The notes under the pieces are model-generated. The model was not told the origin of the DNA. It ran no database searches and saw only the letters and a program-made list of their open reading frames with translations. A stretch of 64,000 bases of DNA from Persephonella hydrogeniphila (GTDB lineage: Bacteria; Aquificota; Aquificia; Aquificales; Hydrogenothermaceae). The stretch covers positions 87,899 to 151,898 of the forward strand of contig NZ_OBEI01000003.1 of NCBI RefSeq assembly GCF_900215515.1, read 5' to 3'. Below, one piece after another: positions 8,774-17,487 of this stretch (the stretch's first letter is position 1; each line of letters starts with the position of its first letter). Position numbers and translations under genes: made by a program.

Positions 8774-9268
8774 ATGGCAGAAGAAAAAGTTAGCAGGCGG
8801 GATTTCCTCCTTTACGCTATGGGAGGATGGGCTGCTGTTGGTTTAGGCGGAGTTTTGTACGCCATGTATAAAACATGGGAACCGCTTCCTGAAGTAAAGG
8901 CTGCCGGAACTGTGAGATTTGATCTGTCAAAGGTAAATCCGGGAGAACTGAAGGTTGTTCAATGGAGGGGTAAGCCTGTTTTCGTTCTAAGAAGAACACC
9001 AGACATGGACAAATGCGAAAACAGATCTATCAAAGACGAATACACCGTAGTAATCGGTATCTGTACGCATCTTGGTTGTATTCCTAACTGGGAACCAGAC
9101 AAGAAAATTTTCAAATGTCCTTGCCACGGTGGAGAGTTTAACGCATGTGGTGTCAACATTTTCGGTCCTCCTCCAAGACCTTTAGACATACCGCCATTTA
9201 AAATTGAAGGGACTACAATAGTATTGGGAGAAACAGGTCCCGAATACGAAAAAATGATGAAAGGTTAG
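8774..9268 (+). CDS. petA: Rieske iron-sulfur subunit of cytochrome bc1 complex
   Basis: Carries the [2Fe-2S] cluster that takes the first electron from quinol. The N-terminus has a twin-arginine type signal/anchor (SRRDFLLYAMGGWAAVGLGG, residues 6-25) consistent with Tat export and a single membrane anchor. Cluster ligands are in CTHLGC (box 1) and CPCHGG (box 2), including the disulfide cysteines. A PPPRPL segment follows as in other Rieske proteins. A strong AAGGAGG site lies ahead of the ATG. It is the first gene of a petABC operon ending in the terminator at 11341. Confidence 0.96.
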   Translation: MAEEKVSRRDFLLYAMGGWAAVGLGGVLYAMYKTWEPLPEVKAAGTVRFDLSKVNPGELKVVQWRGKPVFVLRRTPDMDKCENRSIKDEYTVVIGICTHLGCIPNWEPDKKIFKCPCHGGEFNACGVNIFGPPPRPLDIPPFKIEGTTIVLGETGPEYEKMMKG

Positions 9269-9279
9269 GAGGAATGGAG

Positions 9280-10485
9280 ATGGAGAAAAAAGGTGGATTT
9301 ATGGAATGGCTTGATAAAAGGCTTGCAATAAACGCCTTGTGGCGTGTTTTAATGTCAGAGTACTACCTACCTAAAAATATAAACTGGCTGTGGAGTTCAG
9401 GAGTACTAACAATTCTTGTATTTGTAATACTTGTTGTTTCCGGAATTTTCGTTCTCATGTACTACAAACCTGATGCTAAACTCGCTTTTGATAGCGTAAA
9501 TAAAACCATAATGATGGATGTAGCTTACGGTTGGGTTTTCAGACATACTCATGCTGTAGCAGCATCTATAATGTTCCTTGTTTTATTTGTCCATATGGGT
9601 AGAGGGATATATTACGGCTCTTATAAAGCGCCAAGAGAAGTCCTGTGGGTAACAGGATTTATTCTGTTTGTTTTAATGGCAGCTACAGCTTTCACAGGTT
9701 ATCTTCTTCCATGGGGACAGATGTCATACTGGGCTGCACAAACAATTACAACACTTTTCTCAAAAATACCTTTCATTGGACCTGACCTTGTTATATGGAT
9801 CAGAGGTAACTACATCGTTGAAGATGCTACACTAACAAGATTTTTTGCACTTCATGTAACACTCCTTCCGGCACTTATTCTTGTATTTACAGCTGTTCAT
9901 CTATATGCTCTTAGAATAGTAGGTTCAAATAATGAAGACGGAATACCAATGACAAAAGAAGAGAAGAAAGAAAAAGGAATTCCTTTCTGGCCTGTATTTA
10001 TGTCTAAAGAGTATTTTGTTATGTCTTTATTCTTACTTTTCTTCTTCTATCTTGTATTCTTTAATTACAACTTTGCTATGGATCCAATTAACTTCCAACC
10101 TGCAGATTACTTACAAACACCACCACACATTTACCCAGAATGGTATTTTCTTGCATTTTATGAGGTACTGAGAGGATTCTTCTTTAGTCAGAACTTGGGT
10201 CTTATAGCATTCGTTCTCTCAATGTTTATACCTTTATTCCTACCATGGCTTGACAGATCACCATATCCATATGTAAGTGGTAAACACAGACCTATGTTTA
10301 AAGTACTGTGGTGGATATTTGTTGCTGACTTTATCGCTCTTACAGTTCTGGGTAAACTACCACCTACAGGTTTATTTGCATGGATGGGATTCGTTACATC
10401 AATCATTTACTTTATATTTTTCTTAGCACTCCCAATAATTTCTGCCATAGAGAAAAAGAAGGCAGTTAGTGGAGGTGGGCAATAA
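9280..10485 (+). CDS. petB: Cytochrome b subunit of bc1 complex
   Basis: Membrane subunit holding the two b hemes and both quinone sites. The heme-ligand pairs lie in the HTHAVAASIMFLVLFVH stretch and in HVTLLPALILVFTAVH, with YLLPWGQMSYWAAQ between them. The Qo-site PEWY motif is in PEWYFLAFYEVLR. At about 400 residues it is a full-length fused cytochrome b, not split b6/subunit IV. Two in-frame ATGs exist, at 9274 and 9280. AGGAGG at 9267-9272 is too close to the first and well spaced for the second, so 9280 is preferred. Confidence 0.95.
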   Translation: MEKKGGFMEWLDKRLAINALWRVLMSEYYLPKNINWLWSSGVLTILVFVILVVSGIFVLMYYKPDAKLAFDSVNKTIMMDVAYGWVFRHTHAVAASIMFLVLFVHMGRGIYYGSYKAPREVLWVTGFILFVLMAATAFTGYLLPWGQMSYWAAQTITTLFSKIPFIGPDLVIWIRGNYIVEDATLTRFFALHVTLLPALILVFTAVHLYALRIVGSNNEDGIPMTKEEKKEKGIPFWPVFMSKEYFVMSLFLLFFFYLVFFNYNFAMDPINFQPADYLQTPPHIYPEWYFLAFYEVLRGFFFSQNLGLIAFVLSMFIPLFLPWLDRSPYPYVSGKHRPMFKVLWWIFVADFIALTVLGKLPPTGLFAWMGFVTSIIYFIFFLALPIISAIEKKKAVSGGGQ

Positions 10486-11336
10486 TGAAAGAGTTTAAGA
10501 TATTTTTAGTCATAGCAGTGATAGTTGGAATTACCTACTGGGGGATAGAACCTCTTGCTCATAGTATAATGCACAAGCATATAGAGGAAGCTATTCATAA
10601 ATATAATCTTCCTGATTATGAATTTTCTGATCTTGGTGGAACTCCTCCATTAGACGGTGATGCAGCAAAAGGTAAAGAAGCATTCAAGATGTTCTGTACA
10701 TCATGTCATGGTCTAAAGGCAGATGGAATCAATCCTCCTATGGATCCAAAAACAGCAGCAGCATCCTTTGGAGTTGTTCCTCCAGATCTTTCAAATGTTG
10801 CTTCTTACACCAGTGAAAAATTCCTGTACCACTTTATAAAAGATCCAGCAAAAGCTTCAGAATTTAAAAAGATAGCTATGCCTCCTATGGGTTTAAACGA
10901 TGAACAGATAGCTGATATAATCGCATATCTCAAATCAACAGCAAAAAAAGTAGAAGGTGCTGAACTTCTTAAAGAAGCATGTGGAAGATGTCACGGGGCA
11001 AAATACCAGAAAATATATGCACAGACACCTCCTGAAAACCTGAAAAAATACCTCGGTAAAGTTCCTCCAGATCTTTCTATTATAATGAAGGCAAAAGGTG
11101 AACATTACCTCGTTGCATTTATAAACAGACCTCAGGCTCTCCTTCCGGGGACATCTATGCCAAGAGTAGGTCTTAACAAAGAGGCAACAGAGGAATTGAT
11201 GAAATACCTCGATGAAATATCAGATCCTCACAAAGAACAAAGGCAGAAAGTTGGAATCATCGTACTCGCATACATGCTGGTTATGGTTGGACTGACTTAC
11301 GCATGGAAGAAAAAAATCTGGAAAAATATTCATTAA
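10485..11336 (+). CDS. petC: Two-heme cytochrome c subunit of bc1 complex (c1 analogue)
   Basis: Electron exit subunit of the bc1 complex, 283 residues. It has an N-terminal hydrophobic helix (about 4-24), two heme-binding motifs CTSCH and CGRCH, and a C-terminal membrane helix with a basic end (VGIIVLAYMLVMVGLTYAWKKK). Each heme domain has a plausible distal Met (AMPPMGL and TSMPRVGL). Canonical c1 has one heme. The duplicated c4-like form is known from epsilonproteobacterial complexes. Its ATG overlaps the petB stop region (TAATG), so translation is coupled. Confidence 0.92.
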   Translation: MKEFKIFLVIAVIVGITYWGIEPLAHSIMHKHIEEAIHKYNLPDYEFSDLGGTPPLDGDAAKGKEAFKMFCTSCHGLKADGINPPMDPKTAAASFGVVPPDLSNVASYTSEKFLYHFIKDPAKASEFKKIAMPPMGLNDEQIADIIAYLKSTAKKVEGAELLKEACGRCHGAKYQKIYAQTPPENLKKYLGKVPPDLSIIMKAKGEHYLVAFINRPQALLPGTSMPRVGLNKEATEELMKYLDEISDPHKEQRQKVGIIVLAYMLVMVGLTYAWKKKIWKNIH

Positions 11337-11340
11337 TCTA

Positions 11341-11370
11341 AAAGGGGCTTAAAGCCCCTTTCTTTATTGA
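11341..11370 (+). terminator. Rho-independent terminator after petABC
   Basis: The stem AAAGGGGCTT/AAGCCCCTTT (11341-11361) is followed by TCTTTATT. It begins four bases after the petC stop. The reverse strand also ends in a short T run, so it may work in both directions for the convergent secDF transcript. Confidence 0.85.
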
Positions 11371-11374
11371 ATAA

Positions 11375-11561
11375 TTATCTTTCTTCCTCTTTAGCCATTT
11401 TGTCTGGTTTTACGCAGTGAGCATCAAGCTATTATACTGTGTTCAGAAAATAAGCAGACAACTTCTGTTATTCTGAAAAGCCACAATGAAATCCAAATAA
11501 AGTACAGGATGTAGGAACCAAAAATAGCTACGAGGCAGAGATCAAATTTATTGGTATTGGA
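11375..11561 (-). pseudogene. Possible degraded membrane-protein remnant downstream of secF
   Basis: Right after the secF stop, one reading frame without a normal start encodes a strongly hydrophobic segment (LCLVAIFGSYILYFIWISLW, then LFRITEVVCLF). A single +1 shift near 11425 continues into a protein-like tail (LDAHCVKPDKMAKEEER) ending at 11375. No ATG or ribosome site is seen. It may be the relic of a small membrane protein or chance AT-rich sequence. Confidence 0.2.
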
Positions 11562-11564
11562 TTA

Positions 11565-12497
11565 TCATGTAGCCTTTGCTGTTTTTTCCCCCGATGTTTT
11601 CTTTCCTCTTATGTATCTTTCCAAATCTACAACAAGAGGAGAAGCTACATATATAGAAGAGTATGTCCCGAAAATGATACCTATAAGTAAAGCAAGAGAA
11701 AATCCTTTTAGAGACTCTCCTCCAAACAGATAAAGAGCCAGAACAGAAAAAAGTGTAGTTCCAGAAGTTATAATTGTTCTTGAGAGGTTTTCATTTATAC
11801 TCTGGTTCACAAGCTGTAAAAGATTTTTCTTTCCTCTGAGCTTTATATTTTCTCTTATTCTATCAAATATAATAATAGTATCGTTTAGTGAGTATCCCAA
11901 AACAGTTAGTATAGCAGCTATTACGGAAAGATTTACCTCTTCTCCAATAAGAGAAAAAATCCCAAGTGTTATAATCGCATCGTGAAATAACGGGATAACA
12001 GCCCCTATCGCAAAAACAGGCTCAAATCTATAGCCTACATAAAGTAAAATAGCTATCAAAACAGCAACAATAGAGTATACACTTGCCTTCCTTAACTCCT
12101 CTCCTACAACTGCACCTATATAATCTATTTTCCTTATCTCAAACTTATCTCCAAATTTTTCTTTTAGGGCTTTCTTTACTTTCTGGACTATCTCTGAAGA
12201 TTTTCCCTTTTTCAGAGAAACTCTTATCTCATACTCTACACCCTCTGTGCCTATAGCTTGGATTAGAGAGTCTTCAAGTTTAACAGTTCTCAAAGCGGCT
12301 CTCAGCTCAGCTATATCTACCTTATCAATAAACCTGATCTGAATAGATGTCCCACCGGTAAAATCAAGTCCCAGATTAAATCCTTTTGTAAATATGATAA
12401 TTAAACTTGCTATCACTAATACTGTAGATAGTATATATCCCTGTTTTTTTATTCTTAAAAAATCTATATTAGGTGGAGTTTCAAGAAAATTTCTCAT
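11565..12497 (-). CDS. secF: Protein translocase subunit SecF
   Basis: Works with SecD to drive late steps of Sec export using the proton gradient. The 310-residue protein starts with a membrane helix and the NLGLDFTGGTSIQIRF motif characteristic of SecF. A periplasmic domain follows, then five helices with the conserved GYSLNDTIIIFDRIREN segment and TSGTTLFSVLALY. It lies 10 bases downstream of secD. The C-terminal tail is Lys/Thr-rich. The convergent pet operon ends on the other side. Confidence 0.96.
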   Translation of the reverse strand: MRNFLETPPNIDFLRIKKQGYILSTVLVIASLIIIFTKGFNLGLDFTGGTSIQIRFIDKVDIAELRAALRTVKLEDSLIQAIGTEGVEYEIRVSLKKGKSSEIVQKVKKALKEKFGDKFEIRKIDYIGAVVGEELRKASVYSIVAVLIAILLYVGYRFEPVFAIGAVIPLFHDAIITLGIFSLIGEEVNLSVIAAILTVLGYSLNDTIIIFDRIRENIKLRGKKNLLQLVNQSINENLSRTIITSGTTLFSVLALYLFGGESLKGFSLALLIGIIFGTYSSIYVASPLVVDLERYIRGKKTSGEKTAKAT

Positions 12498-12507
12498 CTA
12501 ATTCCCC

Positions 12508-14043
12508 TCAAAAAGCATATTTAAGTGATTTTTTACCGCCTAAAACAATATCCAAGAAAACTTTTGTCACAAATAACGCTGTAAATATAGATGTTACAGT
12601 ACCGATAGAAAGTGTAGCAGCAAAACCTTTAAGGGGTCCAGTACCAAACTGGAAAAGAACAAATGCAGCAATCAGAGTTGTTATCTGTGCATCTAAAATC
12701 GCATCCCATGCCCTCTTAAACCCTTCCTCAAGGGCAACTCTAAGAGTTCTTCCCCTTTTAAGCTCTTCTTTAATTCTCTCAAATATGATCACATTTGCAT
12801 CGACAGCCATACCGATATTAAGAATAATACCGGCAATACCGGGAAGTGTAAGAGTTACATCTAAGAACACCATGGCTGCCCACAGAAGCAGTCCGTTAAA
12901 TAAAAGAGCTATAACAGATATAAAACCAGATATAGCATATCTCCATATCATAAAAAGTCCAACTAAAATGAGGGCAAATATACCTGCCTTAAGGGTTTTT
13001 TCTATAGAGTCCTTACCGAGAGTAGGACCTATTACTCTTTCTTCTAATATCTTTACAGGGGCAGGTAAAGCTCCGGCTCTGAGAACAACTGCAAGATCTG
13101 CAGCTTCTTCAGGGGTAAAATCTCCAGTTATCTGTCCTGATTTTGATATTCTTGATCTTACAACTGGAGCAGAAACTACTTTGTTATCTAAAACTATTGC
13201 TATTCTTTTTCCTATCATTTTTGCCGTTGCTTCACCAAATTTCTCAGCACCTTCATCAGTTAGCTCAAAGTTTACAGCTGGTTTTCCCCTTGAATCTACA
13301 GAAGCCCTTGCATCCTTAAGTTCAGAACCGGTTACTATAGGTGTATCTTTCACTAAAAACCACTCTTTAACTGTCTGACCGTTTATCTTCTCGGGAACAC
13401 CTTCTATTATCCTCGTTCCCGGAGGGATTTCCGGATATCTCTTTAAAAGCTCTTCCTTAGAAAATGCAGAATCTACAACCTCAAGAAGTTCAAGCTGTGC
13501 CGTCCTACCGATAATAGCCTTTGCCCTTTCAGGATCAACAACCCCCGGTATCTCAACCAAAATTCTCCTTTCTCCCAGCTTTGAAACATTGGCATTCAGT
13601 TTACCGAACTCATCTATCCTGTTTCTTATAGTTTCAACAGCCTGCTGTACTGTTAATTTTTTTATTCTGTTTAACTCCCACTGAGAAAAAGAAACCTTTA
13701 TCATTCCATCTGATGTATCAATATCTACCTGAGGGAAACTATCTTTTATTATTTTGTAGGCTTTGTCTATATGTGTAGGATCTAAAAGAGATATGAGAAT
13801 CTTATCCTGATCTACCTTTACACTGAGAACATCTATATGATTTTCTTTTAACTTTTTCTTTATGTCCTGTGCAAGCTGTTTATACTGGGTTTTAATTACG
13901 TGTTCTACATCTACTTCAAGGATAATACTCATTCCTCCTTGAAGGTCAAGTCCCAATTTAACAGGTTTAGAGAGAACTATGTAAATGGCAGCTACAGTAA
14001 TGGCAAAGATTACTATCAGTTTCCATTTCAGGTCGTTTTTCAA
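12508..14043 (-). CDS. secD: Protein translocase subunit SecD
   Basis: Partner of SecF in the inner membrane. The 511-residue protein has the N-terminal helix followed by the SecD signature LGLDLQGGMSIILEVDVEHV (about residues 30-49). The large periplasmic P1 region ends with VVLRAGALPAPVKILEER, and the C-terminal six-helix half contains GMAVDANVIIFERIKEEL. The order secD-secF with 10 bases between them is the usual operon. The promoter lies in the divergent region shared with the dehydrogenase gene at 14138. I saw no yajC nearby. Confidence 0.96.
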   Translation of the reverse strand: MKNDLKWKLIVIFAITVAAIYIVLSKPVKLGLDLQGGMSIILEVDVEHVIKTQYKQLAQDIKKKLKENHIDVLSVKVDQDKILISLLDPTHIDKAYKIIKDSFPQVDIDTSDGMIKVSFSQWELNRIKKLTVQQAVETIRNRIDEFGKLNANVSKLGERRILVEIPGVVDPERAKAIIGRTAQLELLEVVDSAFSKEELLKRYPEIPPGTRIIEGVPEKINGQTVKEWFLVKDTPIVTGSELKDARASVDSRGKPAVNFELTDEGAEKFGEATAKMIGKRIAIVLDNKVVSAPVVRSRISKSGQITGDFTPEEAADLAVVLRAGALPAPVKILEERVIGPTLGKDSIEKTLKAGIFALILVGLFMIWRYAISGFISVIALLFNGLLLWAAMVFLDVTLTLPGIAGIILNIGMAVDANVIIFERIKEELKRGRTLRVALEEGFKRAWDAILDAQITTLIAAFVLFQFGTGPLKGFAATLSIGTVTSIFTALFVTKVFLDIVLGGKKSLKYAF

Positions 14044-14078
14044 TACTTATTCCCCTTATCTGATCGTTTTTAGTGTTA

Positions 14079-14101
14079 TTATACCTCAAATTTCGGTATA
14101 A
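14079..14101. promoter_or_regulatory. Back-to-back -10 elements of divergent promoters
   Basis: The inverted repeat TTATACC (14079-14085) / GGTATAA (14095-14101) places a TATAAT-like box on the minus strand (toward secD) and a TATAAA box on the plus strand (toward the dehydrogenase at 14138). The symmetry could also serve as an operator. Confidence 0.4.
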
Positions 14102-14137
14102 AATTTATCTAATAACAATTAAGCTGGAGGGTATATT

Positions 14138-15163
14138 ATGAAAGCAGCCTTTTATACAGAACATGGTAGTTATGAGAATATAAAAATAGGTATACTGCCT
14201 GATCCTCAGATAGATGAGAATGAGGTTCTTGTCAGAGTTAAAGCATTTTCTCTAAACCATTTAGATATATGGGTTATGGAAGGGATGTATCCTGCAGAAA
14301 TTCCTATGCCGCACATCTTTGGTTCTGATGCTGCCGGTGTGGTTGAAAAAGTGGGAAAATGTGTAAAACATGTTAAACCAGGAGATAAAGTAATAGTATA
14401 TCCGGGAATATCCTGTGGGGTATGTGAAAAATGCCTTTCCGGTCAGGATAATCTGTGTAACCAGTATTTCTTACTTGGTGTTCTGAATAACGGAGTTTCT
14501 GCTGAGTACGTTAAAGTTCCCGGGATAAATGTTTTTAAAATTCCTGATGACCTATCATTTGAAGAAGCTGCAAGCATAGGGATAACTTATACAACCATGT
14601 GGCATTCACTTGTTACCAGAAGCAATGTAAAGGCAGGAGATGTTGTTCTGATACACGGAGGTGGAAGTGGTGTAGGAACAGCAGGAATACAGATAGCAAA
14701 GATGTTCGGAGCAACAGTCATTACAACAGTAGGTGATGACTGGAAAGTTGAAAAAGCAAGGCAGATAGGTGCAGATTACATTGTCAATTACAAAAATCTT
14801 GATTTTGTGGATGCTGTAAAACAGATAACCGAAGGAAAAATGTGTGATATCGTTATAGACCATATAGGAAAGGAAACATTTCAAGGTTCCATTGAGTGTG
14901 CAAAAAGAGGAGGGTCTGTTGTTACATTTGGAGCAACCACAGGGGGAGAAGCAACTATTATTTTGAGGAAGATATTCGGTAAAAATCTGAGAATACACGG
15001 CGTATATATGGGAACAAAAGGAGAAGTAGCCCATTACTTACAATTTTTCCCTAATCCTTTAAAACCTGTAATTGATTCTGTTTTTGAGTTAGATAATGTT
15101 CAAGAAGCTTACAAAAAACTGTTAAGCAGACAGTTCTTTGGTAAAATTGTGGTTAAAATATGA
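14138..15163 (+). CDS. Zinc-dependent medium-chain alcohol dehydrogenase family protein
   Basis: The 341-residue protein is an MDR-superfamily oxidoreductase. A GroES-like N-terminal half has the structural-zinc cysteine cluster CGVCEKCLSGQDNLC near residues 91-105. The Rossmann half carries the NAD(P) motif HGGGSGVGTAGIQIAKMFGA. GSDAAGVVEKVG is also typical. In place of the classical catalytic GHE segment it has FGSDAAG, so it is closer to quinone-reductase-like zinc MDRs. Substrate is unknown. A good ribosome site (GGAGGG) precedes the ATG. It overlaps the ABC ATPase gene by 4 bases. Confidence 0.85.
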   Translation: MKAAFYTEHGSYENIKIGILPDPQIDENEVLVRVKAFSLNHLDIWVMEGMYPAEIPMPHIFGSDAAGVVEKVGKCVKHVKPGDKVIVYPGISCGVCEKCLSGQDNLCNQYFLLGVLNNGVSAEYVKVPGINVFKIPDDLSFEEAASIGITYTTMWHSLVTRSNVKAGDVVLIHGGGSGVGTAGIQIAKMFGATVITTVGDDWKVEKARQIGADYIVNYKNLDFVDAVKQITEGKMCDIVIDHIGKETFQGSIECAKRGGSVVTFGATTGGEATIILRKIFGKNLRIHGVYMGTKGEVAHYLQFFPNPLKPVIDSVFELDNVQEAYKKLLSRQFFGKIVVKI

Positions 15164-15939
15164 ATGAAATACTTAAGATTCAAGATCTTACTGTAAAGTT
15201 AAACGGAAGAGTTATCTTAGAAAATATTAATCTCAGCATAAGAAGGAAAGAAATTGTTGCCATTGTTGGTCCAAATGGAGGTGGAAAAACAACACTGATA
15301 AAGACAGCCTTAGGTCTGATAAAACCTACAGCCGGATATGTTGAGATACTGGGAACAACACCAGAGAAAGCTGTTAAAACAGGAAAGATAGGATACCTTC
15401 CCCAGAAAACTGACATTCCAAGGAACTTTCCTTTTTCAGTATTAGATATTGTGATGCTGGGTCTGGTAAATAAAAAACTCAGCAGAAGAGAAAAAGTAGA
15501 GCTGGCAGAAAAGTATATACAGTACGTTGGTATGAAAGGATATGAGAATCACCCTTTCAGCAAACTTTCAGGAGGACAACAGCAGAGAATATCGATTGCA
15601 AGGGTTCTTGTTTCTGACCCTGAGATAATCTTTTTAGATGAGCCATCAACTGGAGTAGATGTAGTTGCTCAGGAAAGCTTTTACGACTTTTTACAGAAGA
15701 TAAGAGAAGAGAAAGGAATAACTGCTGTTATGGTTTCCCACGATATAGGTGTGGTCGGCAAGTTTGTAGATAAAGTTGCCGGGTTAAACAGATATTTGCA
15801 TTACTACGGACACCCAAAGGACTTTTTCCAGAAACATATCCTTGAAAAGCTATACGGAACAGATGTAGAGCTAGTTGTCCATTCTCCCGAGTGTGTAGCC
15901 TGTGAACATTTTCATACAGAGTTTAAGGGAAAAAGATGA
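15160..15939 (+). CDS. znuC: ABC transporter ATP-binding protein, metal (Zn/Mn) type
   Basis: ATPase of a metal-chelate type importer. It has Walker A (GPNGGGKTT, about 34-42), a Q-loop in GYLPQKTDI, the signature LSGGQQQRISIAR, Walker B (IIFLDEPSTGVD) and the H-loop in MVSHDIGVV. The C-terminal tail holds HSPECVACEHFHTEF, a Cys/His cluster seen in ZnuC-like ATPases that may sense or bind metal. The adjacent ZnuB-type permease supports zinc or manganese. No substrate-binding protein gene is in this run, so it must be elsewhere. Confidence 0.88.
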   Translation: MNEILKIQDLTVKLNGRVILENINLSIRRKEIVAIVGPNGGGKTTLIKTALGLIKPTAGYVEILGTTPEKAVKTGKIGYLPQKTDIPRNFPFSVLDIVMLGLVNKKLSRREKVELAEKYIQYVGMKGYENHPFSKLSGGQQQRISIARVLVSDPEIIFLDEPSTGVDVVAQESFYDFLQKIREEKGITAVMVSHDIGVVGKFVDKVAGLNRYLHYYGHPKDFFQKHILEKLYGTDVELVVHSPECVACEHFHTEFKGKR

Positions 15940-16745
15940 TAGAACTACTTAGCATACCATTTATACAGAATGCTTTATTGGGAGGTATTATTCTTGCTGT
16001 TTTGCTTTCTGTACTGTCGCTATTTATATACCTGAAAAACTGGTCTTTTATAAATGTAGGGATATCACATGCTACATTTGGAGGGTTAGCTGTAGGATTT
16101 TATCTAGGTATCTCTCCAACACTGTTTGGAACTATTTTTGCCGTTATTACAGGCTTACTGATAGGATACATAAGCAGAAAAGGAGATATACATGAAGATA
16201 TTTCCATAGGTATACTTTTTTCCATGTCTATGGCATTTGGTGTTATTGTTATCACCCTTTCTCCAAACTACAATGCAGACTTATTTACATTTTTGTTTGG
16301 TAATATACTTACTATCGGGAAAGAAGATATATATGTATTAATAGGTTTCACAATTTTATCCCTCGGATTTATAAAGCTCTTTTTCCACAAAATAATGTAC
16401 TGCTGTTACAATGAAGAGGTAGCCTATACAAGTGGAATAAACACCTCTTTTTACTACTACTCTCTGATATTGATTATATCTGTAGCAACAGTTTTATCTG
16501 TTAAACTCGTAGGAGTCATATTGGCTTCTGCAATGATGATACTTCCTGCTGCATTTTCAAATCAGATATTCTGGCATTACAGAAAAATACTTATTTTTTC
16601 TATCATCTCGAGTATTTTTATGGTTGTAGCAGGCATATTTCTTTCTTTTTACTACGATCTGCCTTCAGGAGCTACCATTGTTCTCCTCTACTCTGTTTTA
16701 TTTGGTATATTGGTTCTTGCAAAAAAATTTTCAGGTAGAAAATAA
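15936..16745 (+). CDS. znuB: ABC transporter permease, ZnuB/MntB (ABC-3) family
   Basis: Membrane component of the metal importer, 269 residues with about eight hydrophobic helices. The features GGIILAVLLSVLSLF near the N-terminus, a conserved NVGISHATFGGLAVGF loop and GVILASAMMILPAAFSNQIF near residue 190-210 belong to the ABC-3 permease family. The ATG overlaps the ATPase stop by four bases, so the two are translated together. The metal specificity (Zn, Mn or Fe) cannot be separated by sequence alone. Confidence 0.88.
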   Translation: MIELLSIPFIQNALLGGIILAVLLSVLSLFIYLKNWSFINVGISHATFGGLAVGFYLGISPTLFGTIFAVITGLLIGYISRKGDIHEDISIGILFSMSMAFGVIVITLSPNYNADLFTFLFGNILTIGKEDIYVLIGFTILSLGFIKLFFHKIMYCCYNEEVAYTSGINTSFYYYSLILIISVATVLSVKLVGVILASAMMILPAAFSNQIFWHYRKILIFSIISSIFMVVAGIFLSFYYDLPSGATIVLLYSVLFGILVLAKKFSGRK

Positions 16746-17450
16746 ATGGGAATTGACAGATTTCTAGGAAAGGTTGATGGAGAACGTTTCATCCTTTCTG
16801 ACGAAGAGTTTCACCATGCAAAAGTAAAAAGAGTAAAAAAAAACCAGCATATTGAGATAAACGATCTGAAAGGAAATATATACCTTGGGATCGTAGAAGA
16901 TATAGGAAAAAAGTACATAAAAGGTAGAATATTAGAAAAACTATCGGCAGAGGAAGACGAGTTTTATCTTGAGCTTTTTCTGGGAATGCCAAACAGACTA
17001 TCAAAAGTAGACGAGCTTATCGAACCGATCTCACAGTTAGGAGTCTCCTGTTTTATTCCTGTTATCACAAAAAATACAGCAGTAAAAGGAAAAGACATAC
17101 TGAAAAAAATTCCTAAGTGGGAAAAAATCGCCCTTAACTCTATAAAACAGTGTAAAAGGCTTTTCCCTATAGAAATAAAAAAACCTGTTCATATCAAAGA
17201 TATAAAAACAGACTCAGAAAAAAGAATCGTTTTTTATGAAAGAGAAAAAGAGTTCTCTCTAAAAAAAGAAAAAATATCAAAGATAAAAACTGTTTCTATT
17301 TTTATAGGAGCAGAAGGAGGAATAACAGAAGACGAAATCAGATTACTGAAAGAAAAAGGTTTTAAATCTGCCTCCCTTGGCAGATATACACTAAAAATGG
17401 AAATTGCTGTGATAACAGGAATTTGTCAGGTAAATTTTGTTTACAGATAG
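16746..17450 (+). CDS. rsmE: 16S rRNA (uracil1498-N3)-methyltransferase
   Basis: SPOUT methyltransferase that modifies U1498 of 16S rRNA. The 234-residue protein has the N-terminal PUA-like domain (FILSDEEFHHAKVKRVKKN) and the knot region FIGAEGGITEDEIRLLKEKGF. The C-terminal SLGRYTLKMEIAVITG corresponds to the family motif LGxRILRxETA with substitutions (YTLKMEI in place of RILRTET). It abuts the permease stop directly. The stop nearly overlaps a TATAAT box for hemB. Confidence 0.9.
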   Translation: MGIDRFLGKVDGERFILSDEEFHHAKVKRVKKNQHIEINDLKGNIYLGIVEDIGKKYIKGRILEKLSAEEDEFYLELFLGMPNRLSKVDELIEPISQLGVSCFIPVITKNTAVKGKDILKKIPKWEKIALNSIKQCKRLFPIEIKKPVHIKDIKTDSEKRIVFYEREKEFSLKKEKISKIKTVSIFIGAEGGITEDEIRLLKEKGFKSASLGRYTLKMEIAVITGICQVNFVYR

Positions 17451-17487
17451 TATAATTTATTAACTAAATTAAGTTTAGGGGTGAGGT

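Noticed and set aside
12473..13378. Long plus-strand frame of 301 codons
   Set aside because: Lies opposite secD/secF, has low-complexity Ser/Thr/Pro composition and no recognisable domain. It is a shadow of the real genes.
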